Positions 24,109 through 38,194 of a stretch of 64,000 bases of DNA are shown here, in pieces (the first letter of the stretch is position 1; every line of letters starts with the position of its first letter). The notes under the pieces were generated by a model. It was given only the letters and a program-made list of their open reading frames with translations. It was not told the DNA's origin and searched no databases. The stretch lies in contig VXAI01000275.1 of assembly GCA_013399305.1 (NCBI GenBank), forward strand, positions 62,001-126,000. The letters are read 5' to 3'. The position numbers were made by a program, and so were the translations under genes. The stretch comes from Rostratula benghalensis. Taxonomy: Eukaryota; Chordata; Aves; Charadriiformes; Rostratulidae.

Positions 24109-27059
24109 ATAGAAATAATAATATTTTTTCAAGTGATGTTTGGCTGTTTCTGAACTTCACCAGAAAGAGCACAGAGGTAACCTTAGCTTTTATGTGCAGA
24201 AACACAAATATCCTCACCCTCCCTCTTCTTGCTCTGTGCATGCTTATAGGGCAAACAGGGGGAGGTGAGGGAGAATAGCAGATTTTGACACTAAATACCT
24301 TGCCATAAAACACAGAATCCCACTTTCTTCTGCATCAAATAAAGCAAAAACTTCCCTGTACCCTCTGCAACTCATACAACTCCACATCATATTCCCTCCT
24401 GAAAAAAGAAGCCAGATTTGTTCCTTTTCCCCATCATTCTATAAGACCCTATAAAATATTGGTCACAACTGCCAGATGACCACTCCAGACAGCAGGAGAA
24501 AAAAAAACAGAAAGAAGGGCAGAAATTGAAAATAGGATGTGAAGCATTTAGAGGAAACAAAATTAAAAATAATGCAAATTAACATATTTCAAAAAGTGCA
24601 CCTGTCTCAGGGACAGGGTCATTGCCCAGCACTACTGGGGGTGCTTTTACAGCTGCCCATTTTCAGGTCAGCTCCAAGGGGGACTTGGCTGCAGGGATTT
24701 ATTTTATGCAAGAGAATTTGGGGTTTCACCCAGAGGACAGTAAGTAAATGAGCTGTTCAGAAAATGCCTGCAGCCTCTGTTCTCCCTTAGGAAGCTGTGC
24801 TCAGCACAAGCCAAAAGCCTTGGGGAATTGTGTTTGTCAGCAATGTTGCAGGAAACACGATGCAGGGAAATAGGCTTTGCTTGCTGGGGCAGGGAATCAC
24901 AGACCAGCTGTGTGGCTCCCTGCCCTGCCAGCTTCACTTGGAGCTTGTTTGCAGCTACTTTGCAGTGACACTGAGCTGCTGCAAGCACCACATGGGACTA
25001 TGCTATCTCCTGCTGTAGATGCCTTGCAATGAGCCTTTCATCTTCCTGAAATTTGGAAGGGAAAGAACACAGAGAGCAGTCCTTTTGACATTAAAAAGGG
25101 GGGAAACGTAAGCTACCTGTTTATTTGAGAAAAAGGAAACAAACAATTAAAAAAACACGTTTATCCCATCCAAACTGCCACAGAAGACAAGCAGTGGAGG
25201 ACACACAAGCACCACCAGAAGCCAGTCTTGCCAGAGGCCAGAAAAAAACTTAAAATAGAGGCAAAAGTTAATCTATGTGATGAACTAGCAGTATAGTTTA
25301 TTTTTATTGCAAAGAAACTTGCTAGTGGCAGACCACAGACTGTGCTACTGGCTAAAGTCCACATATTTCAGCACAAAAATAAGCTTTAGTTACCAAAGCA
25401 ACCAAGTATCTTAAGACCTGAACTCTGACATCACACCAGTCACATCATTGCTATAGGAACAGAGGACTGTTGGACTTGACCATGATGTGTGACAGCTGAC
25501 ACCTGACTTGTACAGGCAAAGAGTCTGTCTCCCTTCACACTGGATATCCTCCGATATTAATGTTTGTGTTGTTTGTAGCTGAATGTTTTGGAAGACTTCT
25601 AGTACACAGGATATGTATGCACATTTCAGAGAGGACATAAAGTTTTTACAAGCCCTGCTAGGTGGATACCAAAAAACATAGAAATTTTCTGTAAATGAAG
25701 GAAAGTGTTGAGGAAGATTTCAATAATCCCATAGAGATTAGAACACAAATATTTTTAAATAACCAATTATATATTTTTTTAAATTGGTTATACAGACACT
25801 GGAAATCTCATGCACTTTAGAATACTTAGTATAACAAAAGCCACTCTGGAACATTTGTCAGTGCCGATCTGCTTTGTATTTAATTTCCTTCACTCATGTA
25901 ATGAAAAACAAAATGGCATGCAACTTAAGAGCAAAAACAAAGCAAAGAAACTAACAATTCACAAACAATCCAGAGGTTGAAAATTATTTGGTCAAAGCAT
26001 TCGGTGGATGTGTACATTACATTCAAAGAATCTCCAGAATAATTTACTATGGTCAAAAAGGAAGAAATACAGATAACAAATCTTAAATTATCGTTTACAC
26101 AACAGATATTGATTCCTGCCTTTGTTGACTGACTGTTAGGTTTTCTTCATGCTCACATTTTCTTTTTTTACTCTATCTTCCATGTATGGGAAAAGCTTCC
26201 AGTCATAACATAAAAATTCATTGACATATCTTTCTTCATGTATCTCTTTAAGACTTAGCCCCTACTCCATCCTTTGTAGACAAAGGACAGCTGGTGTACC
26301 ATGGCTGCTGCTCATTATATTAATCTTAATCAGTTCACAGCTACCGTGCAGTCCTCCTGTCAATTTGTCTCTCACTGTGCATCCACACAGCAAGAGCTCT
26401 GGGACAAGTAATATTTATTATCATATATCAGCACTGAGCCCAGCACGATGGAGCTCTAATGTTTGATATATCTAGATGTTATCAGATAAACAAAGAAATC
26501 ATTTGACACAGCTTTTGTCACTACCATTAAATCATCTGAAGGAGTTTGATTTCTAAGAGCTCAGCAACACAATTCTGCTGTTGTCATCTGCTATTTTTGT
26601 TTGCATGAAGTGCTCTGCAGAGCACAGATGTTGCTCCACTGGTTTTAGTGGAGTCAGCCGTCACATATCCAAGAGCAGGTATTAGCAGACAAATAATACA
26701 TGGGTTTTATTAATTTGTTTGTGTGTTGTGATCTTGTATGGAAGCTTAAAAATACATGCACATGGCAAAGCCTCCCACTTTTAAAATAAAAGAGGCAGGA
26801 AATGTTACAATGCCCAGACTTTGAGCTATGACCAGGAATTCAAACCCTAGTAGAAAGTGAAATGTTTAAAAAGTTTCAGTTTAAAAAGTTTACTTTAAAA
26901 CCATTTTTGCAGCATCCATTCCACACCTTCCCTTTCTAGATTATTTAACCATTTTATTCTCCTCACATTTCTCTTAGTTTTTCTTCACATCCTCTTGAAA
27001 GTGGTATACCTGTTTATCATAGCAACCTCACATGAGGTTTCCTGTCAGTTCATTCCATG
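24109..27059. other. DNA without a recognisable gene
   Basis: Mostly AT-rich, with a more GC-rich stretch at about 24590-25020. That stretch includes a splice-acceptor-like CTCTGTTCTCCCTTAG (ending near 24790) followed by a 73-codon open frame (24797-25018) that matches nothing I know. A 10-bp inverted repeat occurs at 25759-25791. No transposon recognised. Confidence 0.5.
25759..25791. repeat. 10-bp perfect inverted repeat with CCAAT/ATTGG arms
   Basis: ATAACCAATT (25759-25768) and its exact reverse complement AATTGGTTAT (25782-25791) flank a 13-nt A/T loop. The arms contain CCAAT-box cores in opposite orientation. In AT-rich DNA a stem of this size may be chance. Confidence 0.7.
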
Positions 27060-28140
27060 CATGCTATTCATACTACCTATTTTGGGGTCCCAGACTTCCT
27101 AGGTGTCCTCTGCAGGGACAAGAGGAATAGGAATAAGGTCGCTGCTGAATACCATTCAAACCCACCTGAGAACAGAACTGCCTCTGTACATGCTTGGCTC
27201 TCCCAGCAGTGACTGAACAGGGGTCTAAAGGCACCAGACCACTCAAACCAGTATCAGAAAGCAACAGGGATATGACTGCTCTACAAAGTAAAGCAAGCAA
27301 GAAATCAAGAGTGACTACAACGTGGGCAGATGCAGAGCACTCATGATCAGGACACAGTCCAATTGGGCCTGAACAGGCTGCGCAGAACAGTGGAATGATA
27401 GTGGGGTGTTGGTCATCAGACAAGGTATACAAAACATGGCCAAAGTCAGTCCTAAAAATCCATTCAGTAGGAGGGGGGCTGGATGCTGGCACACCTGGGT
27501 GAGTGCCCAGACCTTTGCTCATGTGGAGTGGAGTTTCTGAGGTAATAAGCAGCAGATGCATGGGTGGAGGCTCCAGGCCAGGCTGCTCAGGGCAATGAAA
27601 GCCAATTAGTGTGCTCCTCTGATAACTGACCATCTCAGTCAGGTGCTCAGTGGTAGGTCCTGTGAGAATCAGACTGTGTGACTTGCTGTCCTGCATTTTG
27701 CAGCAAAGCTTCATCTGTGGATGTCACTTACATTGCAAGCAGAATATACAGCAAACAAGTGCCAGAACCCAGAGCAGCGCCCTGCAGCTGGGAATTTGTC
27801 TGACTGCAGCTGCATGGTGGCTATGTTTGTGCCCTGTCTTGTGCCTCCCATCCTCAATCACTGACTCAACCTTCTAGCTTGATCTCAAGCTTGCCTCATC
27901 AGTTTAGACCTGCTGGGTGACCACTGGATTCTTGGCTGACCCAAGAATCTTGATTATCATCACAGGTCCTCTCTGATCTTCTTGTCTGTGTTGGTGGGAC
28001 TGTGCCCTTGCTGATAAGGGTGCCACCCGTTCCTGTTTTGTCACAGCTCTTAGGTCCCCTTCTGTCATGGAGCAGCCTGCCTTGACACTCCTTGACAACA
28101 GACAGAAAAAAAGAGATTTCTGGAATTCTGGTAATCACCA
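27060..28140 (-). other. Unclassified GC-richer block with long minus-strand open frames
   Basis: Compared with its flanks this block is GC-richer and has long minus-strand open frames: 213 codons at 27073-27714 (MKLCCKMQDSKSHSLILTGP...) and 80 codons at 27899-28141 (MVITRIPEISFFLSVVKECQ...). The larger predicted product contains short hydrophobic stretches (VVVTLDFLLALLCRAVISLL) and many Pro, Ser and Cys residues, but no domain I recognise. It could be an uncharacterised interspersed repeat, a decayed LTR-type element, a gene remnant or an exon of a non-coding RNA. No termini, target-site duplications or splice structure were identified. The boundaries are where composition changes. Confidence 0.3.
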
Positions 28141-31100
28141 ATCAAAGGTAAATTCCCAAAGGTTTTCTCATGCTACACCTGATTATGCCATCCATTTGTT
28201 CACGCAGGCACACACAGAGACTTGCACATCATAAATACATTTCAAAGTAGTTATACACAACAGCTTGTTGCATAGAGGGTATCATGTCTCATGGGATATT
28301 GGAACCTTGAAGGTGTAAGTAAACTGCTGTGTGGGAAATTTTCTCCTCCTGCCCTGACATGAGGATTGGAGTCCAATGAGATAATTCATTTCTTTCTGCT
28401 CTCTCTTTCCAAATTAGATTTTGCTCACAAACCAAAGAACTACCTGAAAGAGGATGGTCATCTTTCTCTTTTTTTGCATTTCCAAGATACTTAAATTACA
28501 CTCCCATAAATCCTTTCATATCCAGATAGAGTGGGTGTAAGAAATGGAATCAGATTCTAGTAAAGCCTTCATTAAATTTTGCCCATCTAGGTTTCCCTCT
28601 GAAAGGGACAGCAAGATTACAGAAGTTAAAAGGCCTCAGGTGATGGATTATAAAGAGATGCAACTGGCAGAACAGGAACTAACTGAAAATGGTCCCTTCA
28701 CACCCACTGTGAGAGACTACCAACAGAGAAAAATCAGCATCCTTCCCTGTCATTTTAAATTGGCTACTTGCATCACTTTCTTTGACCTTCTTTTGGATGC
28801 TATCGGCCCTCACTAATTCAGTCAGTCTCATTCATTCAGGGAATGAAATTTGACTACAAAAAAAGCCACCTAAGAGATGGATTAGTCACAGGAATTTACA
28901 GAAAGTAACGACAGGGAGGAACAACTGAGTAAAATACAAAGGAAAAATATGTTGCAAAAAAGTTAAATGACAGCTGCAGGTCTCTGAGACTGCACACTGA
29001 CTCTTGGTATACAAAACTTTGCAAGTCTGACATAGCTGCTGTCGGCAGATAGCAGGCTTATCTCCTCTGAGTTCATCAATATTCACATGCATGTTTGAGA
29101 GGGAAGATTTTCTTTTAAAATCATTTTAATCAGTAAAATGTGTTTCATTTTTATGAGGACAATAAAGAGAAGAGAAATAAAGGTTCCTAATATAGATGTT
29201 TTTATCTTAAAACTTAAAAACTTAATTCCTAGACTTCACATCTACATCATATCAATATTAGATAATTATGACAAAGAGTATTAAATAATCTGACCAGGTT
29301 CCAGTAAATTTCTCTTTCACTACTGTTGGAAAATATTCAAAATATTACTGAGAGACCAAACAAAGCAAGCTTGGCATAAAGTGATTTATTTTAATTAAAA
29401 CTAAGATCAATTCAATAATACAATCCCTAAATTAAAAATATGTCTCAATAATTAACAGTGAATAAAAATTAAAAAGGCAATGGGTAAATTAGTTTCTTCT
29501 TTCCAACCCAGTATGATCAGCCATGGTGTGTTTCAGAACTACGCACATAGAAGATTATCCCAGATGTTGCCTTGCTTTTGTGATTAGTAAAGTGAAAGTA
29601 GCAGCTATCCATCCGTTTCTGGTCCTCAAATATATGTAACCCTCATGCCACCTTTTCCCAGCATTTTACTCCTTGCTTGTGCCTCTGCAACATGGTAGCA
29701 AGGTGTTGTAACCAGAGGACCAGCAGTCATTTTCAGTTGTGTATTTCTCTCCTAGAAGATGTTGCCTCCACAGCATCTTAGAAGCCTCCTCTGATCAGTG
29801 TAAGGCCACACTGCAACTTTACTGGGAAACAGCAATAATTTTGCAAGACTGAATAGGAGACTACACGTTATTTTTCCAGGTGGCTCCCTTAATAATTAAG
29901 AGAAAACCGAAGAAGCAATTACTGTCCGAATTCAAGGGTAAGTTTTTGTGATTTATTTACTATAGAAATAAAGAACCAGAACCTAAAGGCTTTTTTTTCA
30001 CCCAGAATGCTGTGGCCAAGAGTAAGATTCCATGCTGCTAGTCTGTCATTGTGATGTGCTGTGTGACATACTGTGACTGATCCCCCTGTGGCGAAAAGAT
30101 TTCAGAAAATTACCTTCTTTCTACAGAGGTTATTTTCCCAGGCTATGTTCCTCCCCAGACTCCAAAACTCCCATATCTGGCTGCAAGCTCAGAAGAGTCA
30201 TACAAGTTTTCTTCTTCGAATGAGTGTCAGACTTTGAAACTTGCTAGGGGATGACACCAGAATACTGAAAATAAAAATCTCTGCCTTCAGAAAAGAGAAA
30301 GGAGAAAGAAATGAGGAGGAAGTAAGAATGGAGAACAGCAGCATACTAACTAAGAGAAAGAAAACACCTGCTTTAAGGTCTCTCCTTTAGTAGAGATCAG
30401 TGCTAGCTTGCTATTAAGAATCATAACCCACATCCTTCTCCATTTCCTTGGGGATACCAAGTGCTGTCCATCATCAGAGCAGAATTGTGGAGCAGAGGAA
30501 TGTCACATTTGAGCAAGCATGCTGAATCCAACATTCAGGTTCATAGAGATGAAATTTTACACTATTTTACCCCATTCTGTTCATTATAGCAATTGCAATG
30601 CACCATCATTAGAACCCGCAGAAGGAGGTAAAGCACTTTCACTAATAAAACTGGCAAATCCCCACAGGTATTACGGTGGGAAGTGAAGCTTCTTCATTAT
30701 GCTGCTCACCACAGAACAGAGCAGAGGCTTTCCTGACAAGCTGCTCCACATTAATATCTCTGTGAAGAACTCTAAGAAAAGAATGAGAACCATTATGAAA
30801 CTCAGAATTACTGAGCAGGAATGATGGCTAACACTCACAGGGCACCTCTTCCTTCTCCAGACACTGCAGTTTTCTATCCCACACACATCTTGATCTTCAC
30901 AGGCCACTGAGGCTGTAAACATAAAGTGGTGTCATCCTGATCTACAGCAGCTAAGAAGCACTTCTTTCTGGTCCTCTCAGTTGCTATTTACATAGCAACA
31001 AAATCCCTTTCTTCACATTTTACACTTATCCCAAGGAGAAAAGTTACCACTGATTAAAAAACCATGGAAATATGCTAGGGATTTCTTCATCTGTGAAACT

Positions 31101-34100
31101 TGACAATAAGCACATGTGAAGCACTTTCTGTGCTGTCGCTGGAAAGTAAAGAGTGGTTTACTCAATATTTAAAATGTTTCAAATATGAGCAGAATAAAGA
31201 GGGTTTGTAGCCATGGTAACTTCCACATGAATTTTTTAAAAAAACTATAATATCTCTGAAGATTTGTGACATGATGCAGCAAGCATGTCACATTATGTAG
31301 GCTTATGTTATGTCTTGAAAGCCTGAATGACTTGATGTGAACTGGCATGATGCTATGGATATTTTAAAAATTTCAAGTGAAATTTGTGTTCTACTGGTAG
31401 GTAGAAAAGAACAAGTCTTAACACAGGGTAAGAAAAGAACACAATCAAATTACAATTTCAAATCGCTTCGTAAAGATTATTCATTTGCAAAATTATTTCA
31501 TAATGTGAAAGGTAAAAATTACAGAACATTGTGGCTGCACAAGAAAAAGGTCTTTAGCCAACTTGGGGCATTTGGGATTACACAGTTATTGTAGTAAGTG
31601 GGCAATATCTTTTTTCAACAAACATAAAAACACTGTTATAAAAATTTATTGCAAATTCAAATTTAACTACTGGAAATTTAATACAAATTACATTTTTTCA
31701 GTGTTTTGGCTGTCACATTTGGAATTTTAGAGTGCTTATTTAAAATAAGACTATAAAAGCCTCTTATTTTGATTTTTTTATTTCTTTTTTCCTATTTTGA
31801 ATGAAAATTAAAACTTGAAAATAACTTTTGAGCATTTGCTCTGAAAATGTATCCTTTTTGCCATCATTAGAGCTTCAAATGCTGGATCAGACTCCTGTTT
31901 TAAGTACTGGACTGGGCATAATATGTGAGAACAGGTGATTGCTAGTCAAAAAAGTTAATATACTTGGAGGAAAGACCAAAGGAAATCTGATGTATTTTTA
32001 TTTTTTGACATCTTTCCTCATGTAGGACTGTCTCCTGCAAGCCTTTCTCCCACCACTAAGAACCAACTGATGCTCAAATATAACTTTATATAATGCCACC
32101 ATAGAGATTAAAAGCATTCTGATTCAGAAGGGATTGTTAAAATCAACTGCATAGCAAAAGCCTTAAACTGGCTCCTGGAAATGCTGGTGTCATGCCTTGA
32201 CACCAGTGACAGTTTATTTAGCCATTGATAAGTCCCAAGCGGAAAAAAAGTCAAAGTGCTTTTGATTGGTCTACAGGGCTTGCGCCTGAGAACACCAGGA
32301 GATGAAAAGACCAGTGTCTATTCATCATAAGGGCTCACACTGGATACAGACAGAGCCTTTGAGTCGTTGCTCGGCTTGGCTTGGGGGATACCTCTTAAAC
32401 AAAGGTGTGTCCTCATAAATTCATATTACTGTTTTCTACTCCCCACTTGTGGAGCTAAATCCTTACCCACTGTGAACTGAATTGACTCACTCATCTGGCT
32501 GCAACGTTGTTACAGTATTTTGAAGACAATACAAGCTTCTTCCATTGTATCTTGTTCATTCTGATTTGCAACAAATAAGACAGTAAGTTTTATGATATGC
32601 CCTTTGAGATGTTAATTTTGGAATCTAAATCTAGTCTCTGGTCCCACCAAGGACAAATATTTTAAAACTGCTGCCAGCCATGCCTTTTAGCCTGCTGTCT
32701 CCCCTTTGTAATTATTGATGTTGGCATTATGCCAAGAAATATTTTCTCAGTGCATCAATAGAGTTGTGTTTAATTTGAAATTTTATTCTCTGAATAAAAA
32801 ACTGGTCTCAGTCATGGCAACACTTTCAGTGGGTATTTTCAAGCAATAGAATAAATTAGTTAAGTGTTTTAACAGCATTTTCTTTCTCACTGAGAAAATA
32901 ATTCAATATATATCCACTAAGTGATTTCCAGAAAGCAGGAGGTTATTTGCAACAGACCACATCATGCTGAAAAGTTGAATAGGCCTCAGAATAGTCATTG
33001 AGACCCATAGCCTTTCAAACTGAAGTCAGATCTGGATCAGAACCAAACACCTGGCTCCTCCAGCCTGATGCATTCTCTAAAAAGAAGCTCTGTGATCTCA
33101 GCTTAGTTTCTAGTAGAAGCATTTGTCATTATGTTCCATGAGCAGAAGGAAAAGACAATCCTTCCCTTTTCACACGTCTATTCTGATCATGTTCCTAGAT
33201 CACGATTAGCTCACTCTGCTATGTTAACCTGCAAGAATTTGACGCAACAGCTGCATAAACTATGTATTATAAATACACACATCAATATTATATTGAATTA
33301 AATTCACACATCTACACTGTATCTATTCTCACCTATCTATTATCTGGGATGGGAAAATATCACATGCATGAAGCAAATCTGGCACACCTTTGTCAGTGGG
33401 CTCATGAGATGCTCAATGTACATCAGTGTGCTGCCTATGTAGGAAACTCTGGAAACTCTACCCTTCTCAACTTCAAACACCGGCATTTTTGCCTTGTACA
33501 TCTGGTGTCTTCTCTGAGGCTGACGTGGTCCACTCCCTTAAGTGGAAGGCTGCATCAAGATACTGTGAATTATTGAACGCTTAAGGAAATAAGTTTATAA
33601 GTAGAAATTGTGTGTCTGAACACACACTTTAAAGTGAGCACGGGATGAAGTAAATATCTGTTTTCATCTCATGTCTGCTTATTCAGTCATTCTGCCACAG
33701 CTACATTCAGGACATGAATTATTCATCAGATATGATAAGAATACTGGAGCTCAATAAAAACCTGTCAGGTTTCCAGGTCCCATTCAGATGCTAACATTAC
33801 CTTTCATCTTTCAAATAATACATATTCAAATTCGTTTGCTAATCTATTATTTGACAAAGGAACTACGGGTCATATTAAAGTTAATTTATGAAATCACTTA
33901 ACTGAAACTCCACACCAACCTTTGGCTTTCACCTCTCCAAAATCTTAGCAGGCTATATCATGTAACATTGAAAAAGCTTTTCATTAGAATCAGGAACAAA
34001 GGTGAGTACAGTGCAGTACAGCAGTTGGTTTTAAGAAAGACAAGTCTCAGTCAATTTCAAAGGCTCTTGAAACTTAGCTTTGCCAACAAAACAGAAATTC

Positions 34101-37100
34101 ACAAGTCATGATGTGTGCATCTGCATATTATAATTTTGCTTTGAAGGTCATGATGGCAATGCCTCATCTTACAACACATTGAAGAAATACAATCACCTTT
34201 GGATGCACTATCACAACACCACTGTACTAACCAATTCATCCTGTCACTTGTCTGTATTAAAATCAGAAGGATGGAAATGTGGAAAGCATTTCTCTGTTTA
34301 CTCTTTAAAATGAGGACCATAACATTAATGAAGTTCACATGGCAATGTTCAGACAAATGTAAGGAATCAGAAACAACCCTTTGTGAAGCCTGCACATCTT
34401 CGTTATTCCTGCACATGTAATGAAAAATCAGAAATGTTGTCAGAAAAAGTAATTTTAAAAAAAAAAAAAAGGGTATACCAAAATATAGCAGAAAGTTTTC
34501 TCTGATTTTGCACAAAGTAGCTTTCATAATTCTGTCCAGTGGGTAGAGAAGCAAGTAATGCCAGCTTTCAAGTATTGTTAACTTTCCTTTCTGTTTCTAA
34601 ATTTGCTGAGGGAAATTTGTCACTATTAACTTCTCATCTTTTCAGATTTTTATCTCCAGCTTTGTCAAACGCCAAGTCCATAAATGGTCTTTTCTTAAGT
34701 AGGAACAATTAATTCAAGGGGGTTTCAGATGCATATGGGCTTTCTTCCTTCTTCTTTTAATGTGTTGTTACTACTCATGGAAGACACCAGGACCATTTCT
34801 CCACTGCTGAATATGTTATATTTATCAGCAAAATAATCTGCACATTCCTCTTGCTAGGTAATTCACACTGTAAGTTTTTTTGCAGCAGTCGTGCATGCAC
34901 CTGACACATTACTTGCTGTCCTGTTTAAGACTGCCTACTTGCATCTGTGTAAGAACTGTTAGCCTCATTGCTACTGAGGGATTACAAGACGACAACTAAC
35001 CTGCCCCACATTTGAGACATCTCTATGTAAGTTTTGGCCTCCAAGGTGTCACATGATCTCCCATGCATTACCATGGCACAATAACATGAAACTCTACCTG
35101 CACTACCTTATGCCACCTTATTCCTCCTTTGGTGCCTAGCAAGCATAGACTGTTCACAAGGCAAATGTAACCCTGAGGTTCCCTAACTTCTGGACAGTTT
35201 TCTATTTCTTAATGCAAACTTGAGTATTCTTTGAGTAGACATTGGAGGGAATCTTAAGGATAGCTCTTTAAAGAAGGCACATGTCAAAATGCCAAAACAA
35301 ACTACAACCAAATAAATAAAAAAAACCCCAAAACTTTAAACCCATCCAAAACCTCAGGAAACAGATTAAAGTTTCACCGAGAAAAATCACCCTATGGGGC
35401 CCCTGGAAGTGTAACACTCTACTTGATGATTAGATCAATCATTATATGATAAAAACATATATTAGACCCAAGTTAGCCCAGAATTGTCTGATTTCTTCAG
35501 GTACACAATTTCTCAGTTGTATTATGAATGTCTTTCATCTCAAGTGCACAAAAGAAGCAGAATAAGAATAAATCCCAGATGAGAATCTGCCTTCCTAACC
35601 CTGAAATGATGAAGCAGAGAACCACCGTAGGACTTTCACATAATCTGTTAGCAGAGAAAGCATTACCTTGACACAATATAGCCCATATTAAATTAGGAAC
35701 AGCATAAGAGGAGATAGATACAAAAAGATTGCATAATAGAGAACCATTAAAACAAGCTGTTATTATTCTGGAAAAGTGATTGGCAATGTGCCTGCAAGCT
35801 ACTGATCCATAAAAAGACAAATAATTTTTAGTGAAACTACTTGAAGTGATTTCTCTTGCAGAAGAACTCACATATACACACGTAACTCCACTCCCCAAAA
35901 CTTAATTTTCTGAATCATGCAAGAAGTTCAGTGCATAAAGGAGAGAACATCTGTTTCTTTTCATCATTAAACTAAATATGGTTTCTTCTGTACAAAAGAT
36001 TACAGCCCTTAAAATCTTGAGACTGTATTTGTTATTTAAATGCTAGCAGTCAAGAATCTAATAGGGCATTATTTCCTTTTAAAATTAATGAGTGAAGTTG
36101 TATTATCAGTCACTTATCTTACTTTATTCCTCCAGCCCATGGGACATACTGCAGGGGTAGTGGAGCAGTTTAAGTAATCCTCACACTATTTCAATCTTAT
36201 CTTTTTTTTCTGGCTTTAACAGGTAAACTCTGCCACACAGTTAGCAGCATTCTCATATGGTTTCAAGCAGGATTTTCTTTTGTTTTCCTCCTGGGACACC
36301 AGGGTGACCCTTGCTATTGAGGCAGTTTTTTCAACACACACAGACAGGCATCACTGGAAAAATCCTACTGGAAAAAAATGTACCTTTGGTGCACACCATG
36401 AATGCTGTGCATTTCCTTTTCTAAGGATTGACATTGTTAAGGCAATTAATTAACACAATAAAAACTCAAGATCAAGCCTGCTTCTTGAGTCTTGATGTTC
36501 CCAATTCTCACACTACTGTTAACCCCAACTAGAGGAAATGATGGGTTTTGCATTCTGCCTCCTTAGATTGGTCTATTCATATGGTCATCAGGTTCTCTGG
36601 AGACAGAAGGTCTTTTAAACCTAAGCAAGGAAAAGCTGGAGCTCTCCTCTCCTTCTCATAGCTTCATTTCTGCATCTGAGGATTTAAAGGTGCCCAGTGC
36701 CTGAAAATTTATTATTCAACCCACATATCCAAGATCCAGTTAAATGTATGATGTCATTGTCAGGCATTCACTACTTTGGTCCAGAATTTTTTTTTGTCAT
36801 TCTTCTCTATGGCTAGGACAAATAAATAAGCTAAAGAGAGAGCCAAAGCTATGAGGGTTTGGATAAATACATCCTTATCTTTCTCAGGGAATCTGACACA
36901 GCAGAGAGGAAAGGGACTGTAAGATATTACCTAAAGCATTTGTCTGTACTGAATTAGGAAGCATCCTCACTAGATTTCTCTTGAGAGATAGTAGTCTACT
37001 CTGTTCTTGGAAACCTCTGGCAGCCGAGACACCTCACTCTTTCCACACAGTCTATTTCAGGCTCTTCTATATTTACTATTAAAAATGGACACTTGATTTC

Positions 37101-37119
37101 TCACATGAATTCTTTTCAT
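28141..37119. other. AT-rich DNA without a recognisable gene
   Basis: Nearly 9 kb in which I recognise neither gene nor transposon. Open frames reach 151 codons (34099-34554, minus) but have no family resemblance and biased, low-complexity composition. Visible items are a run of 14 A at 34457-34470 and A/C-rich DNA near 35300-35360. Confidence 0.6.
34457..34470. repeat. Poly(A) run (14 A)
   Basis: Fourteen A after AATTTT, followed by GGGTATACC. Simple mononucleotide run. Confidence 0.9.
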
Positions 37120-37560
37120 AAAATCACAGAGATTTGTATGTGGGAAGGGACTTCTGAAAGTCTACAGTCTAACCTTCTGCTCAAAACAGGGTGAACTTGA
37201 AAGATAGATCAAGTTACTTAGGGCTTTATCCATTTGAACTTTGAAACTTTCCACAATTTCTTTGGACAACTTCTTCCAGTGTTTGACGGATTTCATTATG
37301 GCTCTTCTTTTTCTCATATCCAAATGGAATTTTCTTTGCTTCGAGCTGTCTGTTGTCCTTGTGCATTTCTGAGAATAAAGAATGCCACCTTGTGTTCTCT
37401 GTAGCCACTCAATAGGTAAAAGGAGATAAACAATAATCTCTCTCATAGATTTTTCTTCTACAAGCTGAAGAAAACCAGCTCCCCTATCCTCTTATAATAC
37501 ATCATGAATCACCTTGCTGTTCTTCTGCTGGTCCTGCTTTCATTCACAAACATCTTCTAG
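37120..37560 (-). mobile_element. Old CR1 LINE 3' fragment
   Basis: The minus strand shows the ORF2 C-terminus of a diverged CR1: ERIGELVFF-like near 37460-37490, then KFHLDMRKRRAIMKSVKHWK, KKLSKEIVESFKVQMDKALS and NLI, followed by a 3' UTR ending in a CTCTGTGATTTTATG-like repeat (37122-37135). Compared with the copies at 16.3 and 46.2 kb ([10 protein letters not shown]...[12 protein letters not shown]...), substitutions are numerous, so this is an old insertion. The upstream limit is approximate. Confidence 0.8.
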
Positions 37561-37639
37561 CATTCATCCCACTTCCAAAGTGTCACAATACAATATTATT
37601 CTCTTCTTTGCCTGACATCAAAAGTCCCCTTAAAAACTC

Positions 37640-37880
37640 CCCTTACACTTCTCCTCTCCAAACTAAACACACTCAGCTCTTTTTTTCTTGGCAGAAGACA
37701 TGTCATCTGAGCCTCATTCTTGTTGCTCACAAGGGGACTTCCTCCAATGTGTTCTCATTTTCCATGACCTGGAGACAGAGTGCACAATTCAAGATCATAT
37801 TTATGGTCAGTACCAAGGAAGGTTTATTTCAGGGATGTTTCATTCAACATAGTTAGATATCCCCAGGGTAACTTTAGATT
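37640..37880 (-). mobile_element. Probable old CR1 LINE ORF2 fragment
   Basis: The plus-strand order CTCTCCAAACTAAACACACT - CAGCTCT - TGTCATCTGAGCCTC - TTGTTGCTC - TCCATGACC - GAGTGCACAATTCAAG follows the antisense of CR1 ORF2 between LFSLEKRR and WAP..QF. The same SLEKRR region already occurs in the fragment at 37450-37490. This is therefore a second old minus-strand CR1 or a duplicated segment. Divergence is high and the limits are uncertain. Confidence 0.5.
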
Positions 37881-37988
37881 TTTCTATTGTATTTTGAATT
37901 TGCAGATTCATGGTCAATTTGCACCTCAGTGTAACTCTTTCGTCCTTTTCCACAGAAATATTGTTTCATCAGCCATTTTCCAGCTTGC

Positions 37989-38004
37989 TTTTTTTTTTTT
38001 TTTT
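37989..38004. repeat. Poly(T) run (16 T)
   Basis: Sixteen T residues between two old CR1 fragments. Simple mononucleotide run. Confidence 0.9.
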
Positions 38005-38194
38005 AATTGGCAACTATATGAGTTTATACTGTTTATCCACAGATGTTTCTTTGCTGAATTACATCCTAATTTTTGGTCTTTTTTTCAACTGATGCAAAGA
38101 TTACCTTGAATTCCAATGTGGCTCCCCAAACTGCTTGAATCTCTTCTGCTGTCTCTGCTTCTTTTGATTAAGCTAACTCATTACTTCAATGACT

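Noticed and set aside
23797..24313. Open frames running across the N gap
   Set aside because: They exist only because unknown bases cannot show stops.
34099..34554. 151-codon minus-strand open frame
   Set aside because: Includes a phenylalanine run read from the poly(A) tract at 34457-34470; no family resemblance, start context or splice support.
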